In this document: piece by piece, positions 36,302 through 48,810 of the stretch
How positions within the stretch are numbered: the first letter of the stretch is position 1
Layout: every line of letters starts with the position of its first letter
Assembly (NCBI GenBank): GCA_028280615.1
Contig: JANQLK010000057.1
Location: 1 to 64,000, forward strand
Source: Woeseiaceae bacterium
GTDB lineage: Bacteria > Pseudomonadota > Gammaproteobacteria > Steroidobacterales > Woeseiaceae
DNA length: 64,000 bases
Direction: 5' to 3'
Position numbers and translations under genes: made by a program
Notes under the pieces: model-generated
What the model saw: only the letters and a program-made list of their open reading frames with translations
Database searches by the model: none
What the model was told of the DNA's origin: nothing

Positions 36302-37636
36302 CTACTTGCCGATGCAGAACTCGCCGAAGATCTTGCCGAGCAGCTCATCCGACGACACTTCCCCCGTGATGCGGCCGAGCGCTAGCTGGGCGAGTCTGAG
36401 TTCCTCGGCCAGCAGCTCGCCGGCGTGCTCGGCCGCGAGCGCCGCGCGGCCGTCCTCGAAGTGAGCCGCCGCGTCGTTGAGCGCGTCGACGTGCCGCTGC
36501 CGTGCCGTGAAGGCGCCCACGCCCAGGTTGCGATAACCCGCGAGCCTTCGAATTCGTTCACGCAGCGCATCGAGTCCGTCGCCGGTCCTGGCCGATACGC
36601 TGACGACGTTTAGCGCGTGCTTGCCGGCCTCCGGAGGCTCGGCCGCATCGATCTTGTTCCAGACGACGAGCGTCGGGATGCCCTCGGGCAGCTCGCCCTC
36701 GATCGACCGATCCGGGTTCGTCGTATCCCTGACCCAAAGCGCCGCGTCGGCGCGTTCTAGCGCCTCGCGGGCCCGGCGTATGCCCTCGCGCTCGACGACG
36801 TCCGGATTGTCGCGCAAGCCGGCCGTATCCACGAGTTCGACCGATAGACCGTCGATATCGATCGTCTCGCGAAGAATATCCCGCGTCGTACCCGCGATCT
36901 CGGTGACGATCGCCGTATCTTCGCCGCTCAGCCGGTTCATGAGACTCGACTTGCCCGCGTTGGGCTGGCCGACCAGCACGACCTGGTAGCCGTCGCGCAG
37001 CACGCGGCCCACCCGGGCCTTGCCTAGCAGCTTGTCGAAAGCCGCCCTGCAGCGTTCGAGCCGCTCGCTGAGCGCGTCGTCGGACAGGAAGTCGATCTCC
37101 TCCTCGGGGAAATCTATCGCGGCCTCGACGTAAACACGCAGTTCGGTCAGCTCGCGGACCAGCGCCTCGATGGCCGTGGAGAACTCGCCCGACAGCGACC
37201 GCAGCGCGGCCCTCGCGGCCTGGCCGGTTCCCGCTTCGATCAGATCGGCGATCGCCTCGGCCTGCACGAGGTCGAGCTTGTCGTTCAGGAACGCGCGCTC
37301 GGAGAACTCGCCGGGTTCGGCGCGCCGTGCGCCCAGCGCCACGGCGGCCTCGACGAGCAGCGCCATGACCTGCGGCCCGCCGTGGCCCTGCAATTCAAGT
37401 ACGTGCTCGCCCGTGAAAGAGTTCGGCGACTGGAAGTACAGGGCGATGCCCGTGTCGACGGGCTGCCCGGTGTCGTCGCCGAACTTCGCCAGCGTGGCCC
37501 TCCTCGGCGTGGGCAACTTGCCCAACATCTTTTCCGCGATCGCGGGCACTTCGTCCCCCGACAGGCGCACGACGCCGATGCCGCCCGTGCCGGGCGGCGT
37601 CGCGGCTGCAACAATTGTGTCGGTTGACCGGGTCAT
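36302..37636 (-). CDS. mnmE: tRNA modification GTPase MnmE
   Basis: MnmE (TrmE) is the GTPase partner of MnmG. The 444-residue protein has the N-terminal folate-binding domain (DTIVAAATPPGTGGIGVVRLSG, ELQGHGGPQV), helical domain, and a G domain with G1 GQPNAGKSS, G2 in EIAGTTRD, G3 DTAGLRDN and G4 NKID, ending with the invariant C-terminal FCIGK whose Cys is needed for function. ATG at 37634-37636 is used; an ATG at 37645 would add three residues. It is divergent from the hydrolase-OsmC gene with only 30 bases between. Confidence 0.97.
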   Translation of the reverse strand: MTRSTDTIVAAATPPGTGGIGVVRLSGDEVPAIAEKMLGKLPTPRRATLAKFGDDTGQPVDTGIALYFQSPNSFTGEHVLELQGHGGPQVMALLVEAAVALGARRAEPGEFSERAFLNDKLDLVQAEAIADLIEAGTGQAARAALRSLSGEFSTAIEALVRELTELRVYVEAAIDFPEEEIDFLSDDALSERLERCRAAFDKLLGKARVGRVLRDGYQVVLVGQPNAGKSSLMNRLSGEDTAIVTEIAGTTRDILRETIDIDGLSVELVDTAGLRDNPDVVEREGIRRAREALERADAALWVRDTTNPDRSIEGELPEGIPTLVVWNKIDAAEPPEAGKHALNVVSVSARTGDGLDALRERIRRLAGYRNLGVGAFTARQRHVDALNDAAAHFEDGRAALAAEHAGELLAEELRLAQLALGRITGEVSSDELLGKIFGEFCIGK

Positions 37637-37666
37637 ACTCCCCATATTTCCACAGGCAGAACCCAG

Positions 37667-38899
<1,233 letters not shown>

Positions 38900-38932
38900 C
38901 AGATGCCCTGCGGTGCGGACGGTTACGCTTAG

Positions 38933-40675
38933 CTACTCGGCGTTGTCGTCGGCGTCTGTCTTTTTCTTGCCCTTCTTCTTTCGCTGTTTGCGCTCGGTCG
39001 CCTCCTGGTGCACGACCTTGTTGATGTGCCATTGCTGCGCAATCGACAGCAAGGTGTTCGTGACCCAGTAGAGCACCAGGCCGGCCGGAAAAAAGGCGAA
39101 GAATCCCGTGAACATGATCGGCATGATCTGCATGACCTTGGCCTGCACGGGATCGGCCGGTGCCGGGTTGAGCTTCTGCTGCACGAGCATCGCGGCGCCC
39201 ATGATGAGCGGCAGGATGAAGTACGGGTCACGCACCGACAGATCGGTAATCCAGAGCATGAACGGCGCCTGGCGCATCTCGACGGACTCGACGAGTACCC
39301 AGTAGAACGCGAGGAAAAACGGCATCTGAATCAGGATCGGCAGGCAACCCGCGGCCGGATTCACTTTTTCGCGCTTGTACAGGTCCATCATCGCCTGCGA
39401 CAGCGCCTGGCGGTCGTCCTTGTAGCGGTCCTGCAGCGCCTTCATGCGCGGCTGAAGTTCGCGCATCTTGGCCATCGAGCGGCCGCTCGACTGACTGAGC
39501 CGGTAGAACGCGAGCTTGATTAAGATCGTCACGCCGATGATCGCCAAGCCCCAGTTGCTCACAAAGCCGTAGATGAACGACAGCAGCCAGAACATCGGGT
39601 TCGACAGGATCGTGAGCCAGCCGTAGTCGACGCTGAGCTTGAGCTTGTCGTGTACCTCCTCGAGCTGCTGCTGCAGCTTGGGGCCGACGAACAACATGCG
39701 CTCGAACACGGCTTCCTGGCCGGGCGGGATCGAGCGCTTGGCCTCGATGACGCTGGCCGTCGATCGGCCGCCCGCGTACCGGACCTGGATGATGTTGGTG
39801 GCGTCGCCCACCGGGACAATGGCGGACAGGAAGTGGTGCTGCAGCGCCGCGTACCAGCCGTCGGTCGTCGTGACGCTGAACGGGCCGTCCTCGAGATCGC
39901 CCAGCCCGAGCTTGCTCGCCTTTTCACCGTCGTAGACCTGGGGTCCATCGAAGGAATACGAATCGACGTTGAACATCGAGCGCTCGGGCTCGTTCATTCG
40001 CCGCACGGCCTGCGTAACCTGGTCGCCGACCCAGGCCGAGTCGGTGTTGTTTCTTAGCGTCTGTTCGAGCCGGATGTCGTAGCGGCCGCGCGTGAACAGG
40101 TATGCCTTGCGGACCTCGACGCCGGACGGATCGGTCCAGGTCAGCGGGACGGTCAGCGTGTCGCCGCTGCCCAGCGTGAAGTCGGTACCGGAGACCGAAT
40201 AGACGGCGTTGGCGTCGGGTGCAGCCTTGCCGCCGTCGGCACGCAGCCAGGAGCGAATCAGGCTCAGATCGGGCGGGCTTACGCTCAAAAGCTCGACAAC
40301 CTCTTCCGGGTTGTCCTTCTCGACGGGGTAGTCGAGTACCCTGGCGCCCTCCAGGACGCCGCCTCGCGGGTTGATCGTGATGTCGAGGACGTCGGTCCTG
40401 ACGCGTATCAGCGGCAGGTCCGCGACGGCCCCTGCCGTGTCGGTTTCGGGCGCTTCCCCGCCGCCGATGGCGGGCAGGCCGTCGCCGCTGGCGCCAATCT
40501 CGGGAAGGTCGCTGACGGCATCGCCCAGCACCGGTACGGCCGGCTCGCCGGTTGGCTCGCCGGTTTCGGTGGCGGGAGCCTGAGGTGCCGGACCGTATTC
40601 CTGCTGCCAGGTCTGCCAGGTCAGGTACGCGAGGATGAAGAACGCGCCCCATACGATCAGTCGCTGGTTATCCAT
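38933..40675 (-). CDS. yidC: Membrane protein insertase YidC
   Basis: YidC inserts and folds inner-membrane proteins, alone or with SecYEG. The 580-residue protein has an N-terminal helix (MDNQRLIVWGAFFILAYLTW), a large periplasmic domain (about 30-350), the C-terminal five-helix core (about 355-550; the conserved amphipathic-hydrophilic hairpin SQSSGRSMAKMRELQPRMK and KVNPAAGCLPILIQMPFF) and a lysine-rich tail (KQRKKKGKKK). It overlaps rnpA by 8 bases. yidD, which usually lies between the two, is absent. Confidence 0.97.
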   Translation of the reverse strand: MDNQRLIVWGAFFILAYLTWQTWQQEYGPAPQAPATETGEPTGEPAVPVLGDAVSDLPEIGASGDGLPAIGGGEAPETDTAGAVADLPLIRVRTDVLDITINPRGGVLEGARVLDYPVEKDNPEEVVELLSVSPPDLSLIRSWLRADGGKAAPDANAVYSVSGTDFTLGSGDTLTVPLTWTDPSGVEVRKAYLFTRGRYDIRLEQTLRNNTDSAWVGDQVTQAVRRMNEPERSMFNVDSYSFDGPQVYDGEKASKLGLGDLEDGPFSVTTTDGWYAALQHHFLSAIVPVGDATNIIQVRYAGGRSTASVIEAKRSIPPGQEAVFERMLFVGPKLQQQLEEVHDKLKLSVDYGWLTILSNPMFWLLSFIYGFVSNWGLAIIGVTILIKLAFYRLSQSSGRSMAKMRELQPRMKALQDRYKDDRQALSQAMMDLYKREKVNPAAGCLPILIQMPFFLAFYWVLVESVEMRQAPFMLWITDLSVRDPYFILPLIMGAAMLVQQKLNPAPADPVQAKVMQIMPIMFTGFFAFFPAGLVLYWVTNTLLSIAQQWHINKVVHQEATERKQRKKKGKKKTDADDNAE

Positions 40676-41069
40676 CGTGCTTTGCTCGGGTCATTGCTTG
40701 CTTCGAGTCCTTGTCGCTTCGCTGGCAGCGCCGCCAGTGGCCAGCGAGACTTGCAAACAGTGTGGCATTGTCCGCGTGTGCGGCGGCTGGCTGATTGATA
40801 ACGACGATGTCGAGACCGTCGAGCGAATGCTGGCACCGGCGGAACGATTCGCGAACGATTCGCTTGATGCGGTTACGGCCGGTCGCTCGTTTGCAGTACT
40901 TCTTGGAGATCGCGAGGCCGAGCCTCGCGGGGCCGACCGGACGGGGTCGGCAGAGTACAGTGAAGCATTTGTCCCTGCTGCGCCGGGCTTGTCTGAAGAC
41001 CCGTCCATACGAAGCAGCGTCCTTGAGTCGACTGGCGGTGGGGAACCGGTACCGTTGTTCTGATCCCAA
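40668..41069 (-). CDS. rnpA: Ribonuclease P protein component
   Basis: RnpA binds the RNase P RNA and helps process tRNA 5' ends. The 133-residue basic protein has the family pattern RFPTASRLKDAASYGRVF and the signature RNRIKRIVRESFR. The start is TTG at 41067-41069; no ATG or GTG occurs in the conserved N-terminal region, and no strong ribosome-binding site is seen. It lies 39 bases after rpmH and its 3' end overlaps yidC by 8 bases, giving an rpmH-rnpA-yidC unit. Confidence 0.95.
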   Translation of the reverse strand: MGSEQRYRFPTASRLKDAASYGRVFRQARRSRDKCFTVLCRPRPVGPARLGLAISKKYCKRATGRNRIKRIVRESFRRCQHSLDGLDIVVINQPAAAHADNATLFASLAGHWRRCQRSDKDSKQAMTRAKHDG

Positions 41070-41108
41070 ATCGCTGGGCGGGTTCGCGGAAAACTCGTGG
41101 AGTGACGG

Positions 41109-41243
41109 TTACGGCGTCAGCTTGGCGCGGCCCTTGGCGCGGCGGCGCTTCAGGATCAGGCGGCCGGCTTTCGTCGCCATGCGAGCACGAAATCCGTGCG
41201 CGCGGGCGCGCTTGATTTTGCTGGGCTGGAAAGTGCGTTTCAT
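41109..41243 (-). CDS. rpmH: 50S ribosomal protein L34
   Basis: This is the small arginine/lysine-rich L34, 44 residues, beginning [18 protein letters not shown] and containing the invariant [12 protein letters not shown]. Length and sequence are those of the family. A longer open frame upstream is excluded by the fixed start of L34. It is the first gene of the rpmH-rnpA-yidC unit, with a promoter upstream at 41350-41378. Confidence 0.98.
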   Translation of the reverse strand: MKRTFQPSKIKRARAHGFRARMATKAGRLILKRRRAKGRAKLTP

Positions 41244-41349
41244 CGGCCTTCGTCCTGGTTGTTTGTCACGCAGCCGCCGCCATGGGCGTCGCGGTGTAAA
41301 TTCTGCTGTCGAGCGGGCGTTTCGGGCCTGTCCCGACGAAAGGGCGGCA

Positions 41350-41378
41350 AGAGTACGCGGGCCTTTTGACAGTGTCAA
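41350..41378 (-). promoter_or_regulatory. rpmH promoter
   Basis: On the minus strand a perfect TTGACA (41373-41378) is followed after exactly 17 bases by TACTCT (41350-41355), which keeps the key TA..T of a -10 box, about 107 bases before rpmH. The -35 box is part of a palindrome, TTGACAGTGTCAA (41366-41378), so a regulator such as DnaA-independent repressor might bind; this is only inference. Confidence 0.6.
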
Positions 41379-41506
41379 TAGACGCCCGCGGGCGCGGTTC
41401 AATGGCTTGGGCGAACCGTCTGGCGAGGCATGATAAACCGGGGTAGACTGCCGGGTCTTCCGACGGCCGCTTGCGTCGCCGGATACGTATTTCTTGGGGA
41501 CCCCCG

Positions 41507-42856
41507 TTGCCGGCCGAAACGACCTTGTGGAATCGCTGTATTCGCAACCTCGAGGCGGAGCTGCCGGAGCAACAGTTCAATACGTGGATTCGTCCGTTGC
41601 AGGCCGTCGAGGACGACGGCCAGCTCCGCTTGCTGGCACCCAACCGCTTTGTCGTCGACTGGCTCAATGAGCACTACGTGGCACGCATCCTGGAAATCGT
41701 GGCCGGCAGCGGTACCGATGCCGAAGTCATCGTGGAGGTCGGATCGAGGGAAGCGGTGAGTACCGAGAAGACGACGCCCGCGGCTGCGGTCAGCGCAATG
41801 CACGCCCGCGAATCCCGCCCGCCGCCGCCCCCCGTGGCATCGCGGCTCAGCCCGGGATTTACCTTCGAGACCTTCGTGGAGGGCAAGAGCAACCAGCTCG
41901 CCAGAGCCGCCGCCAGCCAGGTCGGCGAGAACCCCGGCAAGTCCTACAATCCGCTGTTCATCTACGGCGGCGTGGGGCTCGGCAAGACCCACCTGATGCA
42001 CGCCGTGGGCAACGCTATCTTGCAGGCCAGGCCCGATGCCCGGGTTGCCTACGTGCACTCGGAGCGGTTCGTCGGCGACATGGTCAAGGGCCTGCAGCAC
42101 AACAAGATCTCGGAGTTCAAGCGTTCCTACCGGTCGCTCAATGCCTTGCTGATCGACGATATTCAGTTCTTCGCCGGCAAGGAACGCTCCCAGGAGGAGT
42201 TTTTCCACACTTTCAATGCCTTGCTGGAGGGGCAGCGACAGATCGTACTGACCTGCGACCGCTACCCGAAGGAGGTGAACGGGCTCGAAGAGCGTCTCAA
42301 ATCGCGCTTCGGCTGGGGGCTCACGGTCGCTATCGAACCGCCGGAACTCGAGACGTCGGTCGCGATCCTCATGAGCAAGGCCGATGCCGAGAATGTCGAA
42401 CTGCCCGAGGAGGTCGCATTCTTCATCGCCAAGCGAATTCGTTCCAATGTGCGCGAGCTCGAAGGCGCGCTCAGGCGGGTCATCGCCAATTCGCGTTTTA
42501 CGGCACGGCCGATCAATCTCGAGTTTGCGAAGGAAGCCCTCCGGGACCTGCTGGCGCTGCAGGATCGCCTGGTGTCGATCGAGAACATCCAGAAAACGGT
42601 CGCCGACTATTACAAGATCAGGGTAGCGGACCTGCTGTCCAAGAAACGCAGCCGCTCGATCGCCCGGCCGCGGCAGATCGGTATGGCACTGGCGAAGGAG
42701 TTGACCAATCACAGCCTGCCCGAGATCGGGGATGCGTTCGGCGGCCGCGACCACACGACCGTGCTGCACGGTTGCCGGCGCATCGAGTCCTTGAGGGAAA
42801 CCGAGAAACGCGTCGACGACGATTATTTAACTCTGTTGAGAACTCTGACAGGATGA
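41507..42856 (+). CDS. dnaA: Chromosomal replication initiator DnaA
   Basis: DnaA is the AAA+ initiator that binds oriC and melts the unwinding element. The 449-residue protein has N-terminal domain I ([16 protein letters not shown]), a linker to about residue 115, domain III with Walker [11 protein letters not shown] and Walker [13 protein letters not shown], and domain IV with the DnaA-box signature [17 protein letters not shown] at 41507 is the start: GGGGA stands 6 bases upstream and homologues begin here; no ATG occurs in frame nearby. oriC-like sequence begins at its stop codon. Confidence 0.96.
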   Translation: MPAETTLWNRCIRNLEAELPEQQFNTWIRPLQAVEDDGQLRLLAPNRFVVDWLNEHYVARILEIVAGSGTDAEVIVEVGSREAVSTEKTTPAAAVSAMHARESRPPPPPVASRLSPGFTFETFVEGKSNQLARAAASQVGENPGKSYNPLFIYGGVGLGKTHLMHAVGNAILQARPDARVAYVHSERFVGDMVKGLQHNKISEFKRSYRSLNALLIDDIQFFAGKERSQEEFFHTFNALLEGQRQIVLTCDRYPKEVNGLEERLKSRFGWGLTVAIEPPELETSVAILMSKADAENVELPEEVAFFIAKRIRSNVRELEGALRRVIANSRFTARPINLEFAKEALRDLLALQDRLVSIENIQKTVADYYKIRVADLLSKKRSRSIARPRQIGMALAKELTNHSLPEIGDAFGGRDHTTVLHGCRRIESLRETEKRVDDDYLTLLRTLTG

Positions 42857-42865
42857 TGTGGATAA
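42857..42865 (-). promoter_or_regulatory. DnaA box R1-type, perfect match
   Basis: TGTGGATAA on the plus strand is the exact complement of the consensus TTATCCACA and begins at the first base after the dnaA stop codon. Confidence 0.85.
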
Positions 42866-42891
42866 GCGGTGAACAACACCGAGACCGAATT

Positions 42892-42900
42892 TTATCCACA
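42892..42900 (+). promoter_or_regulatory. DnaA box, perfect match
   Basis: An exact TTATCCACA lies 27 bases after the first box, in opposite orientation to it, and is followed within 2 bases by the palindrome CTGTGCACAG (42903-42912). Confidence 0.85.
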
Positions 42901-43063
42901 GGCTGTGCACAGCGATTCGACCGGCTTTGCGAGCGTTTAGTAGCCAGGTTTTTGTTTTTAAGCTGTTGTTTTTAATAGTAATAGTTTAATTATTCACAGC
43001 CGGGGGCTGTCCCAATAACAACAACAACTATCTAAATCCAATATTTACTAACAGGTGGAACGT

Positions 43064-44161
43064 ATGAAACTGAGCGCTGCGCGTGATGTGCTCTTGAAGC
43101 CTCTGCAGGCCGTTATCGGCGTGGTCGAACGTCGCCAGACAATGCCGATTCTGTCGAACGTATTGCTCGTGGCGAAGAATGGGGAACTCGCGATAACGGC
43201 GACGGATCTGGAAGTCGAGCTCGTGGCCGGGGCCGACGTCGACGTCGAAACCGGCGGCGAGATCACGGTCTCCGGCCGGAAACTCCTGGATATCGTGAAA
43301 GCGCTGCCGGATAGTGCGGACATATCGATTGCGCTCGGTGGTGAGAAGCTCGACGTACGCTCCGGCCGCAGCCGGTTTTCGCTTGCTACGCTGCCGGCGG
43401 CCGAGTTCCCGACCGTCGAGGACATTAAGGCTGAGCAGACGGTATCGGTGGACCGCGGCGTGTTGGCGCGGCTGATCGAGAAGACGCATTTCTCGATGGC
43501 ACAGCAGGACGTCCGTTACTACCTGAACGGCATGCTGCTCGAAACCGGCGGTGAGTTTCTGCGTGCCGTGGCGACGGACGGGCATCGGCTGGCGCTCTGC
43601 CAGGCAGCCGTGGACATGGGTGAGCTGTCGCAGCAGCAGGTGATCGTGCCGCGCAAGGGCGTGCTCGAGCTTCAGCGTTTGCTCGGCGGGGACGGCGACG
43701 TCGACATCCAGCTCGGCTCGAATCACGTTCGCATCCAGTTAGACGGAATTCGCTTCACTTCGAAGCTGATCGATGGTCGTTTCCCGGAGTACGAGCGTGT
43801 GATACCGGCTGAATCGAGCAACGAACTCAGCGCTGACAAGGAAATCCTGCGCGCTGCGTTGCAGCGCACGGCCATTCTGTCGAACGAAAAATATCGGGGG
43901 ATTCGGCTGATCATCCGCGACAGCGGTGTCGTGCTTCAGGCGCATAACCCGGAGCAGGAGAAGGCGGAGGAGGAAGTCGAAGTCGAGTACAGCGGTGACG
44001 ACATCGAAATCGGCTTCAATGTCAACTACTTGCTCGATGCCATGGGTGCCGTTGACTCCGACACCGTCACGCTTTCGGTCGTCGACAGCAACTCCAGCTG
44101 CCTGATTCGGGAGCCGGGCAACGACGACAACAAGTTCGTCGTCATGCCAATGCGGCTATAG
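43064..44161 (+). CDS. dnaN: DNA polymerase III beta subunit (sliding clamp)
   Basis: DnaN is the ring-shaped processivity clamp. The 365-residue protein begins MKLSAARDVLLKPLQAVIGVVERR, has the RQTMPILSNVLL motif near residue 25 and the family ending, where the C-terminal residues VVMPMRL form part of the partner-binding cleft. Length is standard (366 in E. coli). AGGTGG stands 5 bases before the ATG at 43064; a GTG 9 bases upstream is less likely. recF follows 16 bases later. Confidence 0.98.
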   Translation: MKLSAARDVLLKPLQAVIGVVERRQTMPILSNVLLVAKNGELAITATDLEVELVAGADVDVETGGEITVSGRKLLDIVKALPDSADISIALGGEKLDVRSGRSRFSLATLPAAEFPTVEDIKAEQTVSVDRGVLARLIEKTHFSMAQQDVRYYLNGMLLETGGEFLRAVATDGHRLALCQAAVDMGELSQQQVIVPRKGVLELQRLLGGDGDVDIQLGSNHVRIQLDGIRFTSKLIDGRFPEYERVIPAESSNELSADKEILRAALQRTAILSNEKYRGIRLIIRDSGVVLQAHNPEQEKAEEEVEVEYSGDDIEIGFNVNYLLDAMGAVDSDTVTLSVVDSNSSCLIREPGNDDNKFVVMPMRL

Positions 44162-44177
44162 GCCTTACGGCGGCGGA

Positions 44178-45239
44178 GTGCCGATAAAGCGGTTCAAAGC
44201 GGATCGGTTTCGCTGCCTCAAGTCGCTATCGCTGGAGTTCGATCCGGCCGTCAACCTCGTGGTTGGCCCGAATGCGTCGGGCAAGACCAGCCTGCTCGAG
44301 GCGATCGCCTATCTGGGCCGCGGCCGCTCGTTCCGCGGCTCGCCGCCGTCGAGCCTGATTCTACACGGCGAGAAGGAGTTCGTACTGTTCGGAACGGTGT
44401 TGGCTCGCGGGCGAGAGCGCAGTATCGGGGTACGTAATAGCAGGGCGGGTCTCGAGGCGAAGATTGACGGTGCTGCCGACGTCGGCGCGGCGGACCTGGC
44501 CGAGGCGCTGCCGCTGCAGGTTATTGATCCCGAAGTGCACGAGCTCGTTGCGGGCGGACCCGAGCAGCGGCGCCGGTTTCTCGACGGGGTCGCGTTCCAC
44601 GTGGAACATCGGTTCCTGGACGCGTGGCGGCGATACCGTCGGATACTCAAACAGCGAAATGCGTTGCTGCGATCGGGGGAGACTGGCGCGGATGTCTGGA
44701 CCGGACAGCTCGTCGAGGCGGGTGCTGAAGTCGATGCAGCCCGCCGTCGGGTCCTCGAAGTCTGTCAGCCGGCCCTCGAGGAACGGGCTTCGGGTCTCCT
44801 TGATGGTGACGTGCGTTTCGAGTACCGGCCGGGGTGGTCCCAGGAGCTATCGTTCGAGCAGGCGCTGAATCAGTCGACGGAGCGGGATGTCGCCGCGGGA
44901 AGTACACAGGTGGGACCACACCGGGCAGACCTGAAGCTCATCTACGACGAACGGCAGGCAAGGCGACTCGTATCCCGCGGACAGCAGAAGCTATTAGCCT
45001 GTTCGATGGTGCTGGCGGCGACGGAAGTCGTGCAGACCGCGCTCGAGGAGCCGCTGCTGCTGCTGCTGGACGATCCGGCAGCCGAGCTCGATACCGACTC
45101 GCTCGCGAGGCTCATCAATCACGTGGCGGGTCTTGGGTGCCAGGTTATCGCGACGTCGCTCAGATCGGATGCTCCCGTCTTCCCGGCCGAGCCGCGCAGG
45201 TTCCACGTGGAACACGGCGACATTCAGGTCGCCAGTTGA
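44178..45239 (+). CDS. recF: DNA replication and repair protein RecF
   Basis: RecF is an ABC-type ATPase that helps load RecA at gaps. The 353-residue protein has Walker A GPNASGKTSLLEA near residue 30, signature GSTQVGPHRADLKL and SRGQQKLLACSMVLA, and Walker B LLLLLDDPAAELD. GTG at 44178 is the start. Unusually, its coding sequence carries two parS-like palindromes, at 44594-44607 and 45200-45213. Confidence 0.97.
   Translation: MPIKRFKADRFRCLKSLSLEFDPAVNLVVGPNASGKTSLLEAIAYLGRGRSFRGSPPSSLILHGEKEFVLFGTVLARGRERSIGVRNSRAGLEAKIDGAADVGAADLAEALPLQVIDPEVHELVAGGPEQRRRFLDGVAFHVEHRFLDAWRRYRRILKQRNALLRSGETGADVWTGQLVEAGAEVDAARRRVLEVCQPALEERASGLLDGDVRFEYRPGWSQELSFEQALNQSTERDVAAGSTQVGPHRADLKLIYDERQARRLVSRGQQKLLACSMVLAATEVVQTALEEPLLLLLDDPAAELDTDSLARLINHVAGLGCQVIATSLRSDAPVFPAEPRRFHVEHGDIQVAS
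44594..44607. promoter_or_regulatory. parS-like ParB site 1 (within recF)
   Basis: GTTCCACGTGGAAC is a perfect 14-base palindrome matching the core of the parS consensus (TGTTCCACGTGGAACA in pseudomonads; 15 of 16 with flanks). A 14-base perfect match is not expected by chance in 64 kb, and a second copy lies 606 bases away. Confidence 0.88.
45200..45213. promoter_or_regulatory. parS-like ParB site 2 (end of recF)
   Basis: A second perfect GTTCCACGTGGAAC lies 26 bases before the end of recF; with flanks it is 15 of 16 to the pseudomonad parS. Together the pair sits about 1.6-2.3 kb from the DnaA boxes. Confidence 0.88.
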
Positions 45240-45291
45240 GCAAGCAAACACGGCCCCCTTTGATTCCCTCCCGGGCGCCCGATTTTGGTAG

Positions 45292-47759
<2,468 letters not shown>

Positions 47760-47760
<1 letters not shown>

Positions 47761-48722
47761 TGCGCTCGAGCCGAACGTTCGTACATTCGGTCTTCCTGTT
47801 TGCTCTACCGATCGCCGTCGCGGCCTTCGGCTGGTCGCCCGCGACCGCGGCGGGGCTGGTCCTGCTCATGCTGCTGTGGCGCTGGCTGCTGTCGCTATTG
47901 TCTATCGCAAAGCCCGAAAGCCGCCCCGAGCTCGAACTCGACTCGATTTCGATCAGCCATTTCGTCGAGAAGGTGCGCTGGAACCTCGACCTGACCGGTC
48001 TCGGCTACGCCGAGAACGTCTCCGGCGGCACGCTGGGCGCCTACTTCACGGGCCGGACCGTGCCCAGGCTGCGCTTCAGTACCGGCATTGTGCGCTCCGA
48101 GATCGGTAACTCGGCCGAAATCCTGAGATACCTCTGGGGTCGCTACGGCGCCGAGCTCGGTGAGCGCGCGAAACACCTCGAACCGACGCCGGAACGCCTG
48201 GAATTCGAGGCGCGCATCGACCGCTACGGCGCCTGGCTGCAGGTCTGGTGCTACAACCATGTGCTGCCCGACCGCGAACTGACCCTGCATGCCTGGGGAG
48301 GCGACAGCCCGGGCACGCCGGCCTGGCAGCGAATCGCGCTCAAGCTTCTGTACCCGCTGCAAGCCGCGCTGATCCGCCGGTCGTTCCGCATTACACCGAA
48401 CAACGTCGTCAAAGTGACCGAGCGCGTCGAGACGATCCTCGAGCACGTCGACACGCAGCTTGCGGACGGTCGCAAATCAATCCTGGGCGGCGACGAGCCG
48501 AATTACACTGACTACGCGTTCGCCGCAATGTCGGGCATCTGGATGCAGGTCGAGCAATACGGCGGCGGAATGGCGGACCACGTGCGAATCGAACGCGAGC
48601 GCATGCCCGAAGGCATGCGTGCCGACGTCGACAGGTGGTCGGAGGACTACCCGCGGGTCGTCGCATGGGTCAATGACCTCTACGCACGGCGGCCACGTGC
48701 CGGGCACGGGAAAGGTGGATGA
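47760..48722 (+). CDS. Membrane-anchored glutathione S-transferase-like protein
   Basis: The 320-residue protein begins with two hydrophobic segments (about 8-24 and 28-46, RSSRTFVHSVFLFALPIAVA then AGLVLLMLLWRWLLSLL), after which come a thioredoxin-like GST N-terminal part (SHFVEKVRWNLDLTGLGY) and a helical C-terminal part (GDEPNYTDYAFAAMSGIWMQ). Substrate and activity are unknown, and the GST fold is diverged. Its ATG overlaps the gyrB stop (TGATG), so it may be cotranslated with gyrB. Confidence 0.72.
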
Positions 48723-48751
48723 TCGGCGCTCGAGTGTCGGCGATCGACGAA

Positions 48752-48770
48752 ACCCCGGACGATCCGGGGT
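48752..48770. other. Hairpin downstream of the GST-like gene
   Basis: ACCCCGGA and TCCGGGGT form an 8-base stem with a 3-base loop, 30 bases after the GST-like stop. No T tract follows, so it may be a weak terminator, attenuator or mRNA-stabilising hairpin. Confidence 0.4.
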
Positions 48771-48810
48771 GTCAAAGCACAGTCCAGGACGACACCTGGC
48801 GGGAGACAAC

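Larger units (their letters stand above)
42857..43063. other. Probable chromosomal origin oriC
   Basis: The 207 bases between dnaA and dnaN hold two perfect DnaA boxes (42857-42865, 42892-42900), a one-mismatch box TTATTCACA (42990-42998), and an AT-rich tract of about 50 bases (42947-42996) in an otherwise GC-rich window, which is a good DNA-unwinding element. In the AT tract, TAG/TAA triplets (42974-42985) resemble the DnaA-trio pattern, a weak observation. The dnaA-dnaN location matches oriC in many bacteria. Confirmation would need GC skew or marker-frequency data. Confidence 0.82.
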
